From: Toxorhynchites rutilus septentrionalis
Taxonomy: Eukaryota; Arthropoda; Insecta; Diptera; Culicidae
Reading direction: 5' to 3'
Assembly (NCBI RefSeq): GCF_029784135.1
Contig: NC_073745.1
Location: 55,278,205-55,342,204 of the forward strand
Length of the DNA stretch: 64,000 nt
Shown: in pieces, positions 34,115 to 46,300 of the stretch
Position numbering within the stretch: the first letter of the stretch is position 1
Layout of the letters: each line of letters opens with the position of its first letter
Made by a program: the position numbers and the translations under genes
The notes under the pieces: generated by a model
The model's input: only the letters and a program-made list of their open reading frames with translations
Told to the model about the DNA's origin: nothing
The model's database searches: none

Positions 34115-35405
34115 AGCCGGGTTCAGACGGTGCGAGTAAGCATACGAGTCGGTCTAGTCAGTTACTGCAGTGCAGCTACTCACACCGTGTGAACACATCA
34201 TGCCAGTTATTGTCATGTGTGATCCGGCGTGCGAGCTACTTCAAAGTTTTTTGAATTTACTCGCACTTGCATGCTTCACAACGTCAAAAACAGAATTTAG
34301 CGTTCGAATCAGTGATGCCAAATGTAATGAAATGTCTCTATTTTTAAGATATTTGAAAATATGTGAAGATATTTATAGACTTGAAAATTATTGGAAAAAC
34401 AAATAAAACCCTCATAGTTTCTAAACGAAATAATTGTTATTTCGTTTTGCACGCTGGCGGGGCACGCTTTCTTTTTGAGATAGTTTTCTTGAGAATCTCT
34501 AATATAGAATCATTATCAGATCACAACTTACAAAAAAAAGTATTGTTCTAAGAAACAGAATACATATTCGATTTAAAAAAGTACATTTTCATTCATTATT
34601 AAAATTTTTGAAGCGTATTTATTGCACCTGCAAATCGACTATCATTTTCATTTCACAAAATAAATAAAATTAAAAAAAAAATCTTTTAGACTACCATTTA
34701 TAACATCACATCCTTTCGGAATTATCTGAGCTATGGATGTTTTCGAGATTCTAAAAAATATCGACAACAATCCCAACGATATTCCAAAACAAAGGCACAT
34801 CAATGTCATTTCTAATTTAACTCTTGCAGGTACAGCATCCCTCATGACTGTATCTTGGCGTTGTATTCGTGGAGCAATTAAATCCAACAGTTTTTTCACT
34901 TGTTCAGGTGTTATTATCAACACTGCTCTGTAATCTCGGGGATCCTCATCGTAGAGTTCCTTCAATATTGTATTTGTTGCTCCTTTTCTTTGCATCTAAT
35001 TCCTGGCCCGAATCCTTTTCTCTTTCTGCTTTTTCGGATAGTACCTTCAGTTCAAAGAAATTCAGCACAAAGTATGTATTTTTAAACACGATCAGCGTTT
35101 GTTTTGCTATAAAATTGTGTGATGATACATTCAACTGAAAACCTAAGATGAAAACTGCCAATAAAGAAGTCGATTTTGGACCAATCATTTGACAAATTCG
35201 GACCTGATTGCTGTTTCTGACTATTTGATGGACATTTGAAAAGTCGCCTGGCATCCCTGGTAAACCCGTGCCGTAGTATCTAGTTTCTCGCCAGCAGCTC
35301 ACACTGTGTGAACGGACAAGGCGAGTCAACCAATTGTCAAGCGAGTCCACCGGGTCAGTAGCTGCTCATTGTCAAGTCAGCTACTAGCAACGTATAAATG
35401 GGCCT
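34115..35405 (-). mobile_element. PIF/Harbinger element, 1.29 kb
   Basis: The ends AGCCGGGTTCAGACGGTGC (left) and AGGCCCATTTATACGTTGC (right, reversed) are of Harbinger type. Each end is flanked by TTA (34112-34114 and 35406-35408), the TWA target of this superfamily. Sub-terminal CACACCGTGTGAAC and CACACTGTGTGAAC motifs are at both ends. It carries part of a transposase gene. Confidence 0.8.
34648..35350 (-). pseudogene. Harbinger transposase, N-terminal remnant
   Basis: 34995-34648 encodes LKELYDEDPRDYRAVLIITP, EQVKKLLDLIAPRIQRQDT, VKLEMTLMCLCFGISLG and ISKTSIAQIIPKGCDVI. This is the helical region and HTH that precede the DDE domain in HARBI1-type transposases. The frame then stops, and the catalytic domain is missing. 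Upstream 35350-34946 is a second overlapping frame with no clear domain, so a frameshift separates them. Confidence 0.65.
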
Positions 35406-35408
35406 TTA

Positions 35409-37000
35409 GGCTAAGGTTACTTTGGATCGGAGTATGTACGAAAATTTGATTGTACGAAGAGAAACAAACAATTTTGTTCGATAGAAGCTGACGAATTCGA
35501 ACGAAGCAAGGGGAAAGCAATGTAACCACACCAATACAACTCAATTAACTTTTCCGAATGAAATTAGTATTCTATGGCAATGCAAATCACTTTTTTCTCT
35601 GCAAGTAAGTTAGGGTTAGGACTACGTGCTTCCAGTAACTAAATAATACCAAGTAGATATTTTCATTCAAATTTTACCAATTGAAAATTGCAATTGAGCC
35701 TTCAATTCTGATGGAGAATAGTTTGACCCTAAGCTCGAATGTCGCCACTAGTCATTGCGGATATTTTCGTTATCTCGGGTTGAGGGCGATAAAGTATTAT
35801 CAGACAATTACGTATTCTAAGTCACGCTAACATTGAAAGCCAATATTCCTTGTTGTGATATCCCCACGGATTGAAGAACTTGAGAGTCTCACTGCATAAT
35901 TCCTAATTTCTGTATATATTTTTCTCATTTTGTGTTCTTCATATCGTAGCATTACTTTCGCGTATAAATGATACTGCTCAATACATGTTGTTCATATAAC
36001 TTACGGTTTTTGTGTTTATTCAAATAGTTTCATTTCTTTCTAACCTTCATCATTAATACATTTCCTTAGCGAATGATGTAGTATCCTTTTATTATCTTGG
36101 AGTTTTCATTCTCAAGCTTTTTTTCTTCAGACTATTCATTGTTTAACTTTACCCTATTTTTCGCAGGGCAATTACCATTCATCTCCTCTCCAGTAAATCG
36201 ATTACATGCAACAAAACTGTTGTGCATTTTCATTCTTGGTATTTCTCTTTAATCACAAGTGATATCATCCAACTTTTGCTACTACAAATAGTATTACAAA
36301 AAGAAAACAAGAATGGGTAACAACACAAGATGGAAAAACACTTTCTCCTGTCGGAGCGTCGCACGTCCAACAATCTCCGGAGATAAAACTAAACTCCGAT
36401 AGGAACCAACCAAGAAGAAGATATGATAGGAGATAATCTTGTTTGTTTACATCTTTTCTTCCTTAACCTTTTTTGTTTTATTTGATGTGGCCCAAAATTT
36501 GCTTACATTTACAAAGTTTAATTCGCTCCCCTTAAATGCTAGTAGTTGCACGGAGCGTTGTTCTTCTATCAACTATTAACAGGATAAAACAAAAAACGAA
36601 AGGGCGCGGTAATCGATAATTTGAGGATTTAATTGATCATCAGTTCCGATCCACAGGGCGCACACATCGATTTGCGTAAAAAATATATGGAATTTGATTT
36701 CAGTTACTCATCTCACTCCGAAGGCTTTCTCAGTCGCAGGCTGTGTGGTGCGAATGAGTCGTTTTGTGGCAGCATACTGTTTGTGAGTATGTGGATCCCG
36801 TGTCCGAATGGTGATAGAGTATCGGGAATCGGAATCGGCGAGAGTCAACATGAATTTGCAATATAGATTTTCAGAATATCTCTCTTTATGTATTGTTTTA
36901 TGTATCTTTTATGATATTTTTACTATTCTTCTAGGAAACGTTATGAAAATTTACGTTTTTTTTTCACGAAAATGATTCATATGGTGTTCATCTCTCCAGT
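35409..37000. other. unassigned AT-rich flank downstream of the p62 gene
   Basis: No convincing coding region or repeat was seen. A short frame at 36633-36866 has no recognisable domain. Confidence 0.3.
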
Positions 37001-37017
37001 TCTGTTGATTATTGTTA

Positions 37018-37358
37018 TTTATTTTACTAAATATTCAAAAAAGGCAAATAATTCGATTTAGAAGTTTTCTTTTCTCTCAACTGTTGTGTAAGCACAAAAC
37101 AAAATCGGTCTATAAACAAATAACTTGAACAAAACTGATACACCAATGAATCTAGCAGAGTGCAGCCGTGATATGCCGTTGAGTTTCACCAGGAATCTCA
37201 CGTTCGAGATTAGGAAAGAAAATTGTTGAAGTGTGTTGCTGCTGCTGTGGATGCTAATGGTGATGCCGTTTAGGGCCCTGGGGGAAGAAATGGACAAGAT
37301 GGCTACGCTGGTGGTGGTGGTTTGACGATACTGGTGATGAGGGTGCTGACCGGTAATG
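37018..37358 (-). other. 3' UTR and polyadenylation signal of GTF2H1
   Basis: On the - strand an AATAAA lies at 37023-37018, about 335 bases after the TAG stop at 37359-37361. It is the first such signal downstream, so the UTR end is inferred from it. Confidence 0.5.
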
Positions 37359-40300
37359 CTACCTGTGGGACCGTCGCTGTCTCTCCTGCCACGTGGCGAA
37401 CTTCTGGTTCGCCGCTTGCAGAAGCGCATTTAAATGCTGCGTCATTGACGCACCCAATGGCAATAATTCTCTCATGGCACGATCCTACGGGTGAATAATA
37501 CAATATTTTTATTAGTTTCAAATGATCATAGCGAATAACGCAATATTGGATATGCTACTCTTTACATACACTTAAATATAGGATGATTGGCAAGAACCAC
37601 CTGGTATGAATTTATTTCAAATTATTTTGTATGTATAACCACAACGAAAACCTAAGAAATCATTATCTAATTCTTTTGACGTAAGACAACGTCCTCCAGT
37701 AATATCAGGAAATATGGCATGTTTTCACGAAATAAAAATATAAAATGCAGCGTTCGTTCTACGGACAGCGTGGATAGAGAATATATTGCAATTTAAACTC
37801 CCGTTTTCAGTATATACAAGCTTTTCGCGTTTTTACAGCATACACGATTCATCAGTCATCCAGCTAACGACCAGATGGCAGCGATTTTTTTTTCAAATGG
37901 TCTTCCTCGAGGCCTAGAGTTTATTTCTAAATTGGCATTTTCCAGTGCTAGAGGCAAGTGAACTAAGAAATTTTTAAGTATCATAATTCAAACCATGATC
38001 ATCATCACTCAAACACAGTCCCGCTCGAGCAGTCTTCTACAATGCTGATGTCAGACACAGCTGTTTTGCTCGACATAAAGGAAGCATGGAAGATAAAAAT
38101 ATCGCACACAATGGTGCAATTTTGTTCGGTGAAGGCACCGTGTCCTCATACCGTCTGATAAAAAGTGCTTCTGTATTTTTGCCCCACATCGTTTCTGCAT
38201 CTGTACTAGAGTGTAATTTAAAAAAAATAAAAACAAGAGCGTTACGTTTGGGGTGCAAGGACTTGGGCGTTAATACCTATTTACCGTTAGAACGAAGTGC
38301 CATGACAATCACTTTCAAAAGATGGAAGTGACGTTCGTTATTTATTGGCATAAACACCTTTTCCACAGCTTTCCATAGCACAAAAATACATAAATAATAG
38401 TGAATACAACAAAAATCTATAAATATGCTTCATCGATGTCAATATTAGCCAACGATTGATGCATGTCGTCGGATGGCCATAAAAGCACTATAAATATTGT
38501 GTCCGTCCTGGCCAACCTCAGAACAGAAGCGAAGCAGAAGATAAATAACAAATAGGACGTTATGATTACACCGCACAAATTGTTGATTTTTTATTTTTTA
38601 AACTTAAGGTGAAAGTGGAACGAAGCCACAAATGGTTGCCACAATGGCGCTCATTTCTTTCATCTCCCTCCCTCACCCATCGCACGATATGCAGAATAAG
38701 TCAATAATTTTGCCAAACAGTGTGTAGAAAATGATCGTTTTCACACACTTCCAATCAAGTAATATCAACCAAACTCTAATCGATTACTCACAAGATGTGA
38801 AATTTTCATCTGCCGTCGCAATGTATAGTGAAAAACGTCGGAAAACTCGAGCTAGTGCTGTGATAGTTAAATTTCCATTTTTCAATTTTCCGCAACGGTT
38901 TTGTTTGTATTGGTGGAAGCATCGTTATTTTTTTGACACTAACATCATCGAAACAATTATGAAAACCACTCAATAAAAATGTTATTCCTGAGTCATAGCG
39001 TTTCATGTCATGAAAATTAATAAAACAAAATTTTGTTGATATCAGTACAATAACGCGATAACTCTTCCGGGGACGAGTCAACTCACCCTACTAAGCCCCC
39101 CTCGAAAAAACTCGCAAGTCTCCCTCCCCAACTTTCCGATTCTCCCACTCTCCCTCCTCAGCCCTCCAATACTCCCACTCTCCCTCCCCCTTCCTCGGTT
39201 TCGCTTCCTCCTTCTGATATTACCGTTACAACTCAATCCTCGTCCTCGTCTTCTCCCTCTGTTGTCTCCGCTCCACGTATCAGAGTCTATCCAGAAGATG
39301 CACCTGGAACTGGCCCGTGGGTTGTTTTCTTCCGGCCAAAACCAAATGGAAAAGGCCTTAACGTGATTCAGATCATGAAAGATCTGACCAGATACACTTC
39401 CGTAGAAGAAATTTTCAAGGTCAGACCGAACAAATTACGAGTTGTCGTGTCTGAACGGAAGGATGCAAACGAGATTGATGCTGATAAACATTTCATCCTC
39501 GAATATCGCGTATGGATTCCCTCCAATGACGTAGAAATCGGGGGGTGATAACTGAAACGGGTCTGACGTGCGAAAAAATTAGAAGTGAAGGAGTTGGCAA
39601 GTTCAAGAAGCTCCCTTCGGCGGAAGTCATAATCTTGGACTGTCGCCAACTCGGTAAAGTCTCCCAAGAAAAGGAAATAACAAAATTCACGCCGTCCGAC
39701 TCGTTTAGAGTAACTTTTGCTGGTTCCGCTCTCCCGGACTACGTTATGGTGGACAAATTGAGGCTACCGGTGCGACTCTTCGTGCCAAAGCCCATGACTT
39801 GCCAAAAGTGCAAGTCAGTCGGCCACACTTCAGCTTATTGTGGCAACAAGGAGCGCTGTGCAACTTGCGGAGAGCAACATGTGGGCGAATCTTGCAGTGC
39901 GACTGAGCATAAGTGTCCATATTGTGGGGGGACTCCACATGTGCTCTCAGCTTGTGAAACTTACAAGAGTCGCTGGGAGAAACAGAAGCGCTCTTTAAAG
40001 GAACGCTCGAAGCGCACTTTTGCGGAAATTTTGAAGGGCGCTTCTCCACTGGCCCAACAACAACAACAATCAATATCGACATACAATACCTTTTCCACGT
40101 TGCCAGTTGATGAAATGGAAGCGGACACAGCTAGCGGGGGTACACCGTGTTTTTTCAAAGGGAATCCCCGGCGCAAAAATGTGACCACTCCCAAATTTCA
40201 AGAACAAGTCCCCCCGGTGAAAACCCCTGTAAGCTTGCCTAAAAAATCGAGTGCAGCGGACAAGCCAAATCAGGTTCCTCCTGGCTTCCGTGGGAATAGT

Positions 40301-43300
40301 TCACCTTCGAACGACCCAGCACTCGAGGGGACATCAAAAACCCCAAATGTCCCTTTTTTTGCGTCCAGCTCAACTTCCCAATCGGGATTTATAAAGTTGA
40401 CTGACCTTGTGGATCAAATCTTCACGTGTTTTAATGTTTCCGACTCCATCAGAACCATTGTCATCTCAATGCTTCCAGAATTAAAGACAATTCTGCAACA
40501 ATTGATGCAAACATGGCCCCTCCTTGCAATGATTATCTCTCTTGATGTCTAATTCAAATAGAGAGGTCGGAGATATCACTGTTTTACAGTGGAATTGTCG
40601 TAGTCTTATACCTAAATTGGATACGTTCAAATTTTTAATTCATAACTTCAACTGTGATGTTTTTGCTCTGTCCGAAACTTGGCTCTCTTCTCAAAATGAT
40701 CTCTCTTTCCACGATTTTAATATTATACGCTTGGACCGTGATGAAAGATACGGAGGGGTGCTATTGGGGATCAATAAGTGCCACTCATTTTTTCGAATTG
40801 ACCTTCCACCTATTGGAGGGATCGAAGCTGTTGCTTGTCATGCAAACATCAGAGGCAAAGACCTCTGTATTGTCAGCTTGTATTGGCCTCCGAGAGCTGC
40901 GGTTTGCCGCAAGCAACTTGCTGACATGTGCTCACTCTTTCCTGAGCCACGATTGATCTTGGGAGACTTCAACTCTCACGGAACTGCCTGGGGGGAACAG
41001 TACGATGACAATCGTTCATTGTTGATATATGACCTTTGTAACAGCTTCAATATGACCGTTTTAAACACTGGGGAAACAACACGTGTACCTAAACCTCCTG
41101 CTAAATCAAGTGCTCTTGACCTCTCGCTTTGCTCGAATTCACTATCGTTAGATTGCAAGTGGAATGTAATCCAGGACCCCAACGGTAGTGATCACCTGCC
41201 AATCAAAATTTCCATCACCATTGGGTCGAATTCTTCAGAATCTATAAACATGGCATATGACCTCACAAGACACATTGACTGGAAAAAATATGCGGACGCG
41301 ATTGCTCTAGCCATCAATTCCAGAGATGGTTTGCCTCCATTGGAGGAGTATAACTTCATTTCTCGTTTGATATATGACAGCGCCGTTCGCGCTCAAACGA
41401 AACCCATCCCAGGCTCCACTATTCGTCGAAGTGGGATAGCCAATGTTCCAAGCTTTATCAGGATAAATCGAATGCATTTAAAGCTTTTCGGAAACGTGGA
41501 ACCCCTGAAAATTTTCAAACGTATTTAGCCCTTGAGAATCAGTTCAAAAATTTGATCAAAGGGAAAAAACGTGCTTATTGGCGAAATTTCGTGGGAGGTT
41601 TATCACGAGAAACGTCAATGAAAAAATTATGGAAAGTGGCACGAAACATGAGAAATCCCTCTTCATCGAATGAAAGCGAGGAATATTCACATCGATGGAT
41701 TTTTAATTTTGCACGGAAGGTTTGTCCTGATTCCGCACCTGTGCAAAAAATTGTTCGAGGTATACCACAAGATAGGTACGATCTTGATTCCGAGTTTTCG
41801 ATGGTAGAATTCTCTCTTGCTCTCCTTTCTTGTAACAATTCTGCTCCGGGATCGGATAGAATTAAGTTCAACTTGCTGAAAAACCTCCCTGATGTGGCGA
41901 AACATCGCTTGTTGAATTTATTCAATCAGTTTCTGGAGCATAATATTGTTCCAGATGATTGGAGACAAGTGCGAGTTATAGCTATTAAAAAACCCGGAAA
42001 ACCCGCGTCCGAATTCAATTCGTACCGCCCAATAGCAATGCTGTCTTGTATACGGAAATTGTTGGAGAAAATGATCTTGTTTCGCCTTGATCGTTGGGTT
42101 GAAACGAATGGCCTACTCTCAGATACACAATATGGGTTCCGCAGGGGCAAGGGGACGAATGATTGTCTTGCGTTGCTTTCTTCAGAAATTCAAATGGCTT
42201 ACGCCGAAAAAAAACAAATGGCTTCAGTATTCTTGGACATAAAGGGGGCCTTTGATTCTGTTTCAATAGAGGTTTTGTCAGACAAATTACACTCTCGGGG
42301 TCTGCCGCCTCTATTGAATAATATGTTATATAACTTGCTTTGTGAGAAACATTTGAACTTTTCTCACGGAGATTCGGCAGTAAGTCGGTTCTCTTACATG
42401 GGCCTCCCCCAGGGCTCATGTTTAAGCCCCCTTTTGTACAACTTCTATGTAAGCGACATCGACAATTGCCTTACACAAAATTGCAGCCTAAGACAACTTG
42501 CAGATGATGGAGTGGTGTCTGTCGTAGGATCAAACGAATCCGACCTGCAAGGACCCTTACAAGATACTTTGAACAATTTTTCAACCTGGGCCATTGGGCT
42601 AGGGATCGAATTCTCCACGGAGAAAACAGAGATGGTGGTTTTTTCTAGGAAGCATAGACCAGCAAAACCAAAGCTTCAACTTTTGGGTAAACCGATCACT
42701 CATGCTATGTCATTCAAGTATCTTGGGGTCTAGTTCGACTCCAAATGTACTTGGGGGGCCCATATTAGGTATCTGAGTAAAAAAATGCCAACAAAGAATA
42801 AACTTTCTCCGTACAATTACCGGCACCTGGTGGGGAGCCCATCCCGAAGATCTTATAATGTTGTATCGAACAACTATTCTCTCAGTGATGGAGTATGGCA
42901 GTTTCTGTTTTCAATCAGCTGCCAAAACACACCTCATTAAACTCGAGCGAATTCAGTATCTTTGTCTCCGTATCGCGTTGGGATGTATGCCCTCAACGCA
43001 TACCATGAGTCTCGAGGTTTTGGCAGGCCTACTCCCACTAAAAGATCGCTTCAAATTATTATCTCTTCGGTTCTTCATCCGGTGTAAGGTCATGAACCCA
43101 TTGGTGATCGGAAATTTTGAGCAGCTGATCGAGCTAAATTTTCACTCCGGATTCATGAGTTCATATCATGAATTCATCTCCATGCAGGTTGATCCTTCTT
43201 CGTATATTCCCAACCGTGTTTGTTTCCCTGACTACATCAATTCCTCTGTGAATTTTGATCTGTCCATGAAGCAAGATATCCATGGATATTCAGATTACCA

Positions 43301-46300
43301 ACGATCGAGGATCGCTCCAACGATCTTCGATGAAAAATATAGGGGTATCAATTGTGATAATATGTACTTTACTGATGGGTCCACTATAAATGAGTCCACA
43401 GGATTTGGAGTGTTCAACGAATTTTTTAGCACCTCACACAGTCTTCAGAATCCTTGCTCAGTGTATATTGCTGAATTGGCAGCAATTCATTGGGCGCTGG
43501 ACAGCGTCGCCTCACGACCTGTTGAACACTATTACATTGTAACGGATAGTCTTAGTTCTGTCGAAGCTATCCGTTCAGTGAGGCCGGAAAAGCACTCGCC
43601 GTACTTCCTTGAGAGAATACGAAAAATTTTGAGTGCTTTATCCAGACGCTGTTACGTCATTACCTTTGTCTGGGTCCCTTCTCATTGCTCAATTCCGGGT
43701 AATGAGAGGGCTGACTCATTAGCAAAGGTAGGTGCAATTGAAGGCGATATTTATCAGCGTCAAATCGCCTTCAATGAATTTTATTCTTTAGTCCGCAAAA
43801 ATACCATCGCTAACTGGCAACGCAAGTGGAATGAAGATGAATTGGGCCGTTGGTTTCACTCGATTATCCCTAAGGTTAGCCTCAATCCGTGGTTCAAAAG
43901 TCTGGAATTGAGTCGGGACTTTATTCGCACCTTCTCCCGACTCATGTCCAATCACTGTTCTTTAGATGCACTACTCTTTCGTTTCAATCTTGCCAGCAGC
44001 AATCTCTGTGTTTGTGGCCAAGGCTATCGCGACATCGAGCACGTTGTTTGGTCGTGCGAGGTGTATCTGGTCGCCAGATCGAATTTAGAAAACTCCCTTC
44101 GGGCCCGAGGAAGACAGCCCAATGTGCCGGTGAGAGATGTGTTGGCTCGGTTAGACCTTGATTACATGTCCCATATATATGTTTTCCTTAAAGCTATCGA
44201 TCTTCGTGTGTGATTGTCCCTATGTCCTTATACCCTCCTTTCCTTCCTTTGCGGGTAATTCGTCCCCTTGCTATAAATAGTATAATAAGTTGAAATGTAA
44301 AAACACTATAGATATACAAACAGATTTAAGAATTGAGTGTTCATCAACATTGTTACAGTTTTCTTATACCCCATCCTTCTCCTAAAAATATGTCACCCTT
44401 CTAAACTCGAGTACACCGCGAGTAATCGGTTTTCCACCTTACTAACCATAGATGTAAGAAAATTGTTTATATATATAGTTTTAAAATTATATTTAAGAAT
44501 TCGGCTCCTTTAAACTTAAGTTACTGAGCCTGCAAAAAATAAACGAATTAATAAAAAAAAAATCAGTACAATTATTCTTTTACGTGTAGTGGGTCTATAA
44601 TGTAAGTTTTAGCAACTTTAACAATGGTTAAGAAAATTGTATTGGAAAGCTCGGAGCTTGCCTTACTCCAAAATAAAATAAAAAATTAAATAAAATACTA
44701 ACACTGGCACGGCTGCCTCTGCTGTCAAAAATAAAATAGTAAACGGAAAAGTATTACATTCAATCAAAATGCCTCGGCCAACAAAGAGAAGGGTTAAAAC
44801 TCTCCAACGTGAATATGTGAAAAAAAATACGATCAATTAAGGAAAATATTAAGGAATAATCAACATCGAGTTACTGTGCGGAATAACTTGTTAATACCAA
44901 AAGAGCCCCGATTCGCATGTGTTATAAGTTTGCTCATGTTACGCCCGCGTATAATCAGAATTATACTTCATATGCAAATACACCTACTATATATATATAT
45001 TTATATTTGCAACTGTTCATCGGAACCAGGGCCCGAAATCATCGAAGGTGAAAAATGAAGACCGCAGAAGAATTTATCAGAACAATGGACAGCGAAAAGC
45101 AGATCATTTCAAAGGATATTTGTCACAGTTTTTTCGTGGAGCTGACGCTCAAGTCTACGGCAATGTTAAATCCCTGAAACTTTTCCAATTTGACTAGTAT
45201 TAATGTTGTTAATTTCAAAAAGCGAGCATGTGCAGGGTTGGCGGACAAATATTGGATACCTAAAACGAATTGACGGTTCGCTCGCCTTCTCGGCGCTTCG
45301 ATGCCTTGTTTGTGACGTTCTCACTATGCCTCACTCATCGGCAACTGTCGAGCGACTTAGATGGAAAAAATTCTACAATAGTTTCGGGTGAGTCATAAGC
45401 TAGAGCTAGAGAGAGAGAGAAGAGAGAGAGAGAAACAACTGTGTGTGGTTTCTCCTCTTTGTGGGCGTTGTTCGTGACAAGTGTGTTTTCGTTTTTTATG
45501 CGTTTCGCGGACTCTATTCCGGAGGTGGGACACAAGAAATTCACGATTTATAACATGATCGCTCGGTTCTACGCTGGAGGACAAATGGTCAACGACAAAA
45601 AATCGGGCCGAAGGAGAGGAATAAGCGCCACCAAGCGGACAAAATTCATGATTGGCATCAGTGCTGCTACACGTACAGATTCATCTGGAAAGGTACAGAT
45701 TTTTTTTGAATGTTTCAAAACATATAAATAAAATTGTCTTTTTCCATGATTTACAGTAGTTTTATAATATATTTTTACAAATTCACATGTTTTAAAAGAT
45801 TTTAAAATCCACCTTACATTGGTGTCAATGCGCCCCTCTTTTGAGCTAATTTTTAATATATCACCAGATGATTATTTGGCACGTATTCAGACCTTTTCTG
45901 GATTATCTTCTTCTTCTTCTTAAATGGCACTAACGTTCCTAGAGGAACTTCGCCGTCTCAACGTAGTATTACTTGCGTCATTTTCATTTATAATTAGTTG
46001 AGATTTCTATGCCGAATAACACGCCTTGGATGTATTCTGTAGTGGCAAGCTCTAGAATACGCGTGACCACAGTGCAAGTCGGGGGAAATTTCTTGGACGA
46101 AAAATTCCCCCGACCAGAACAGGAATCGAACCCGAACCCCCGGCATGTTAGGTGTAACGCTAGCCACTCGACCACGGGAGCACCTTTTTCTGGATTATAA
46201 CACTTACAAATATTGTAAACATCATGCTTGTACATCACTTGTGTCAGATTTACGTAGCTAAACCATGTAATTAACGCATTTCGTTGACCTCAATTCTGAC

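Larger units (their letters stand above)
39052..44561 (+). mobile_element. I-clade-like non-LTR retrotransposon, 5.5 kb
   Basis: It is flanked by an 11-bp target duplication ATCAGTACAAT (39041-39051 and 44562-44572). It has two open reading frame regions, with endonuclease, reverse transcriptase and RNase H in the second, and a tail ending in TTAATAAAAAAAAA. RNase H after the reverse transcriptase fits the I clade and its insect relatives. Both frames are broken, so the copy is dead. A truncated tail of the same family is at 33535-33782. Confidence 0.88.
38608..45027 (+). mobile_element. TTAA-inserting element, copy 1, split by an I-clade retrotransposon
   Basis: The left end GGTGAAAGTGGAACGAAGCC follows TTAA (38604-38607). 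It matches 58479-58930 up to 39051 and resumes at 44573, continuing collinear with 58935-59250 to about 45027. The interruption is exactly the retrotransposon and its target duplication. A short conserved frame starts at ATG 44769 (MPRPTKRRV). The right end of this copy was not found. Confidence 0.55.

Noticed and set aside
34311..35259. CAGTGATGCCA...TGGCATCCCTG as ends of a hAT element inside the Harbinger element
   Set aside because: Flanking 8-mers do not match, and the span overlaps transposase sequence.
36633..36866. 77-codon frame downstream of p62
   Set aside because: No domain, no codon pattern, AT-rich surroundings.
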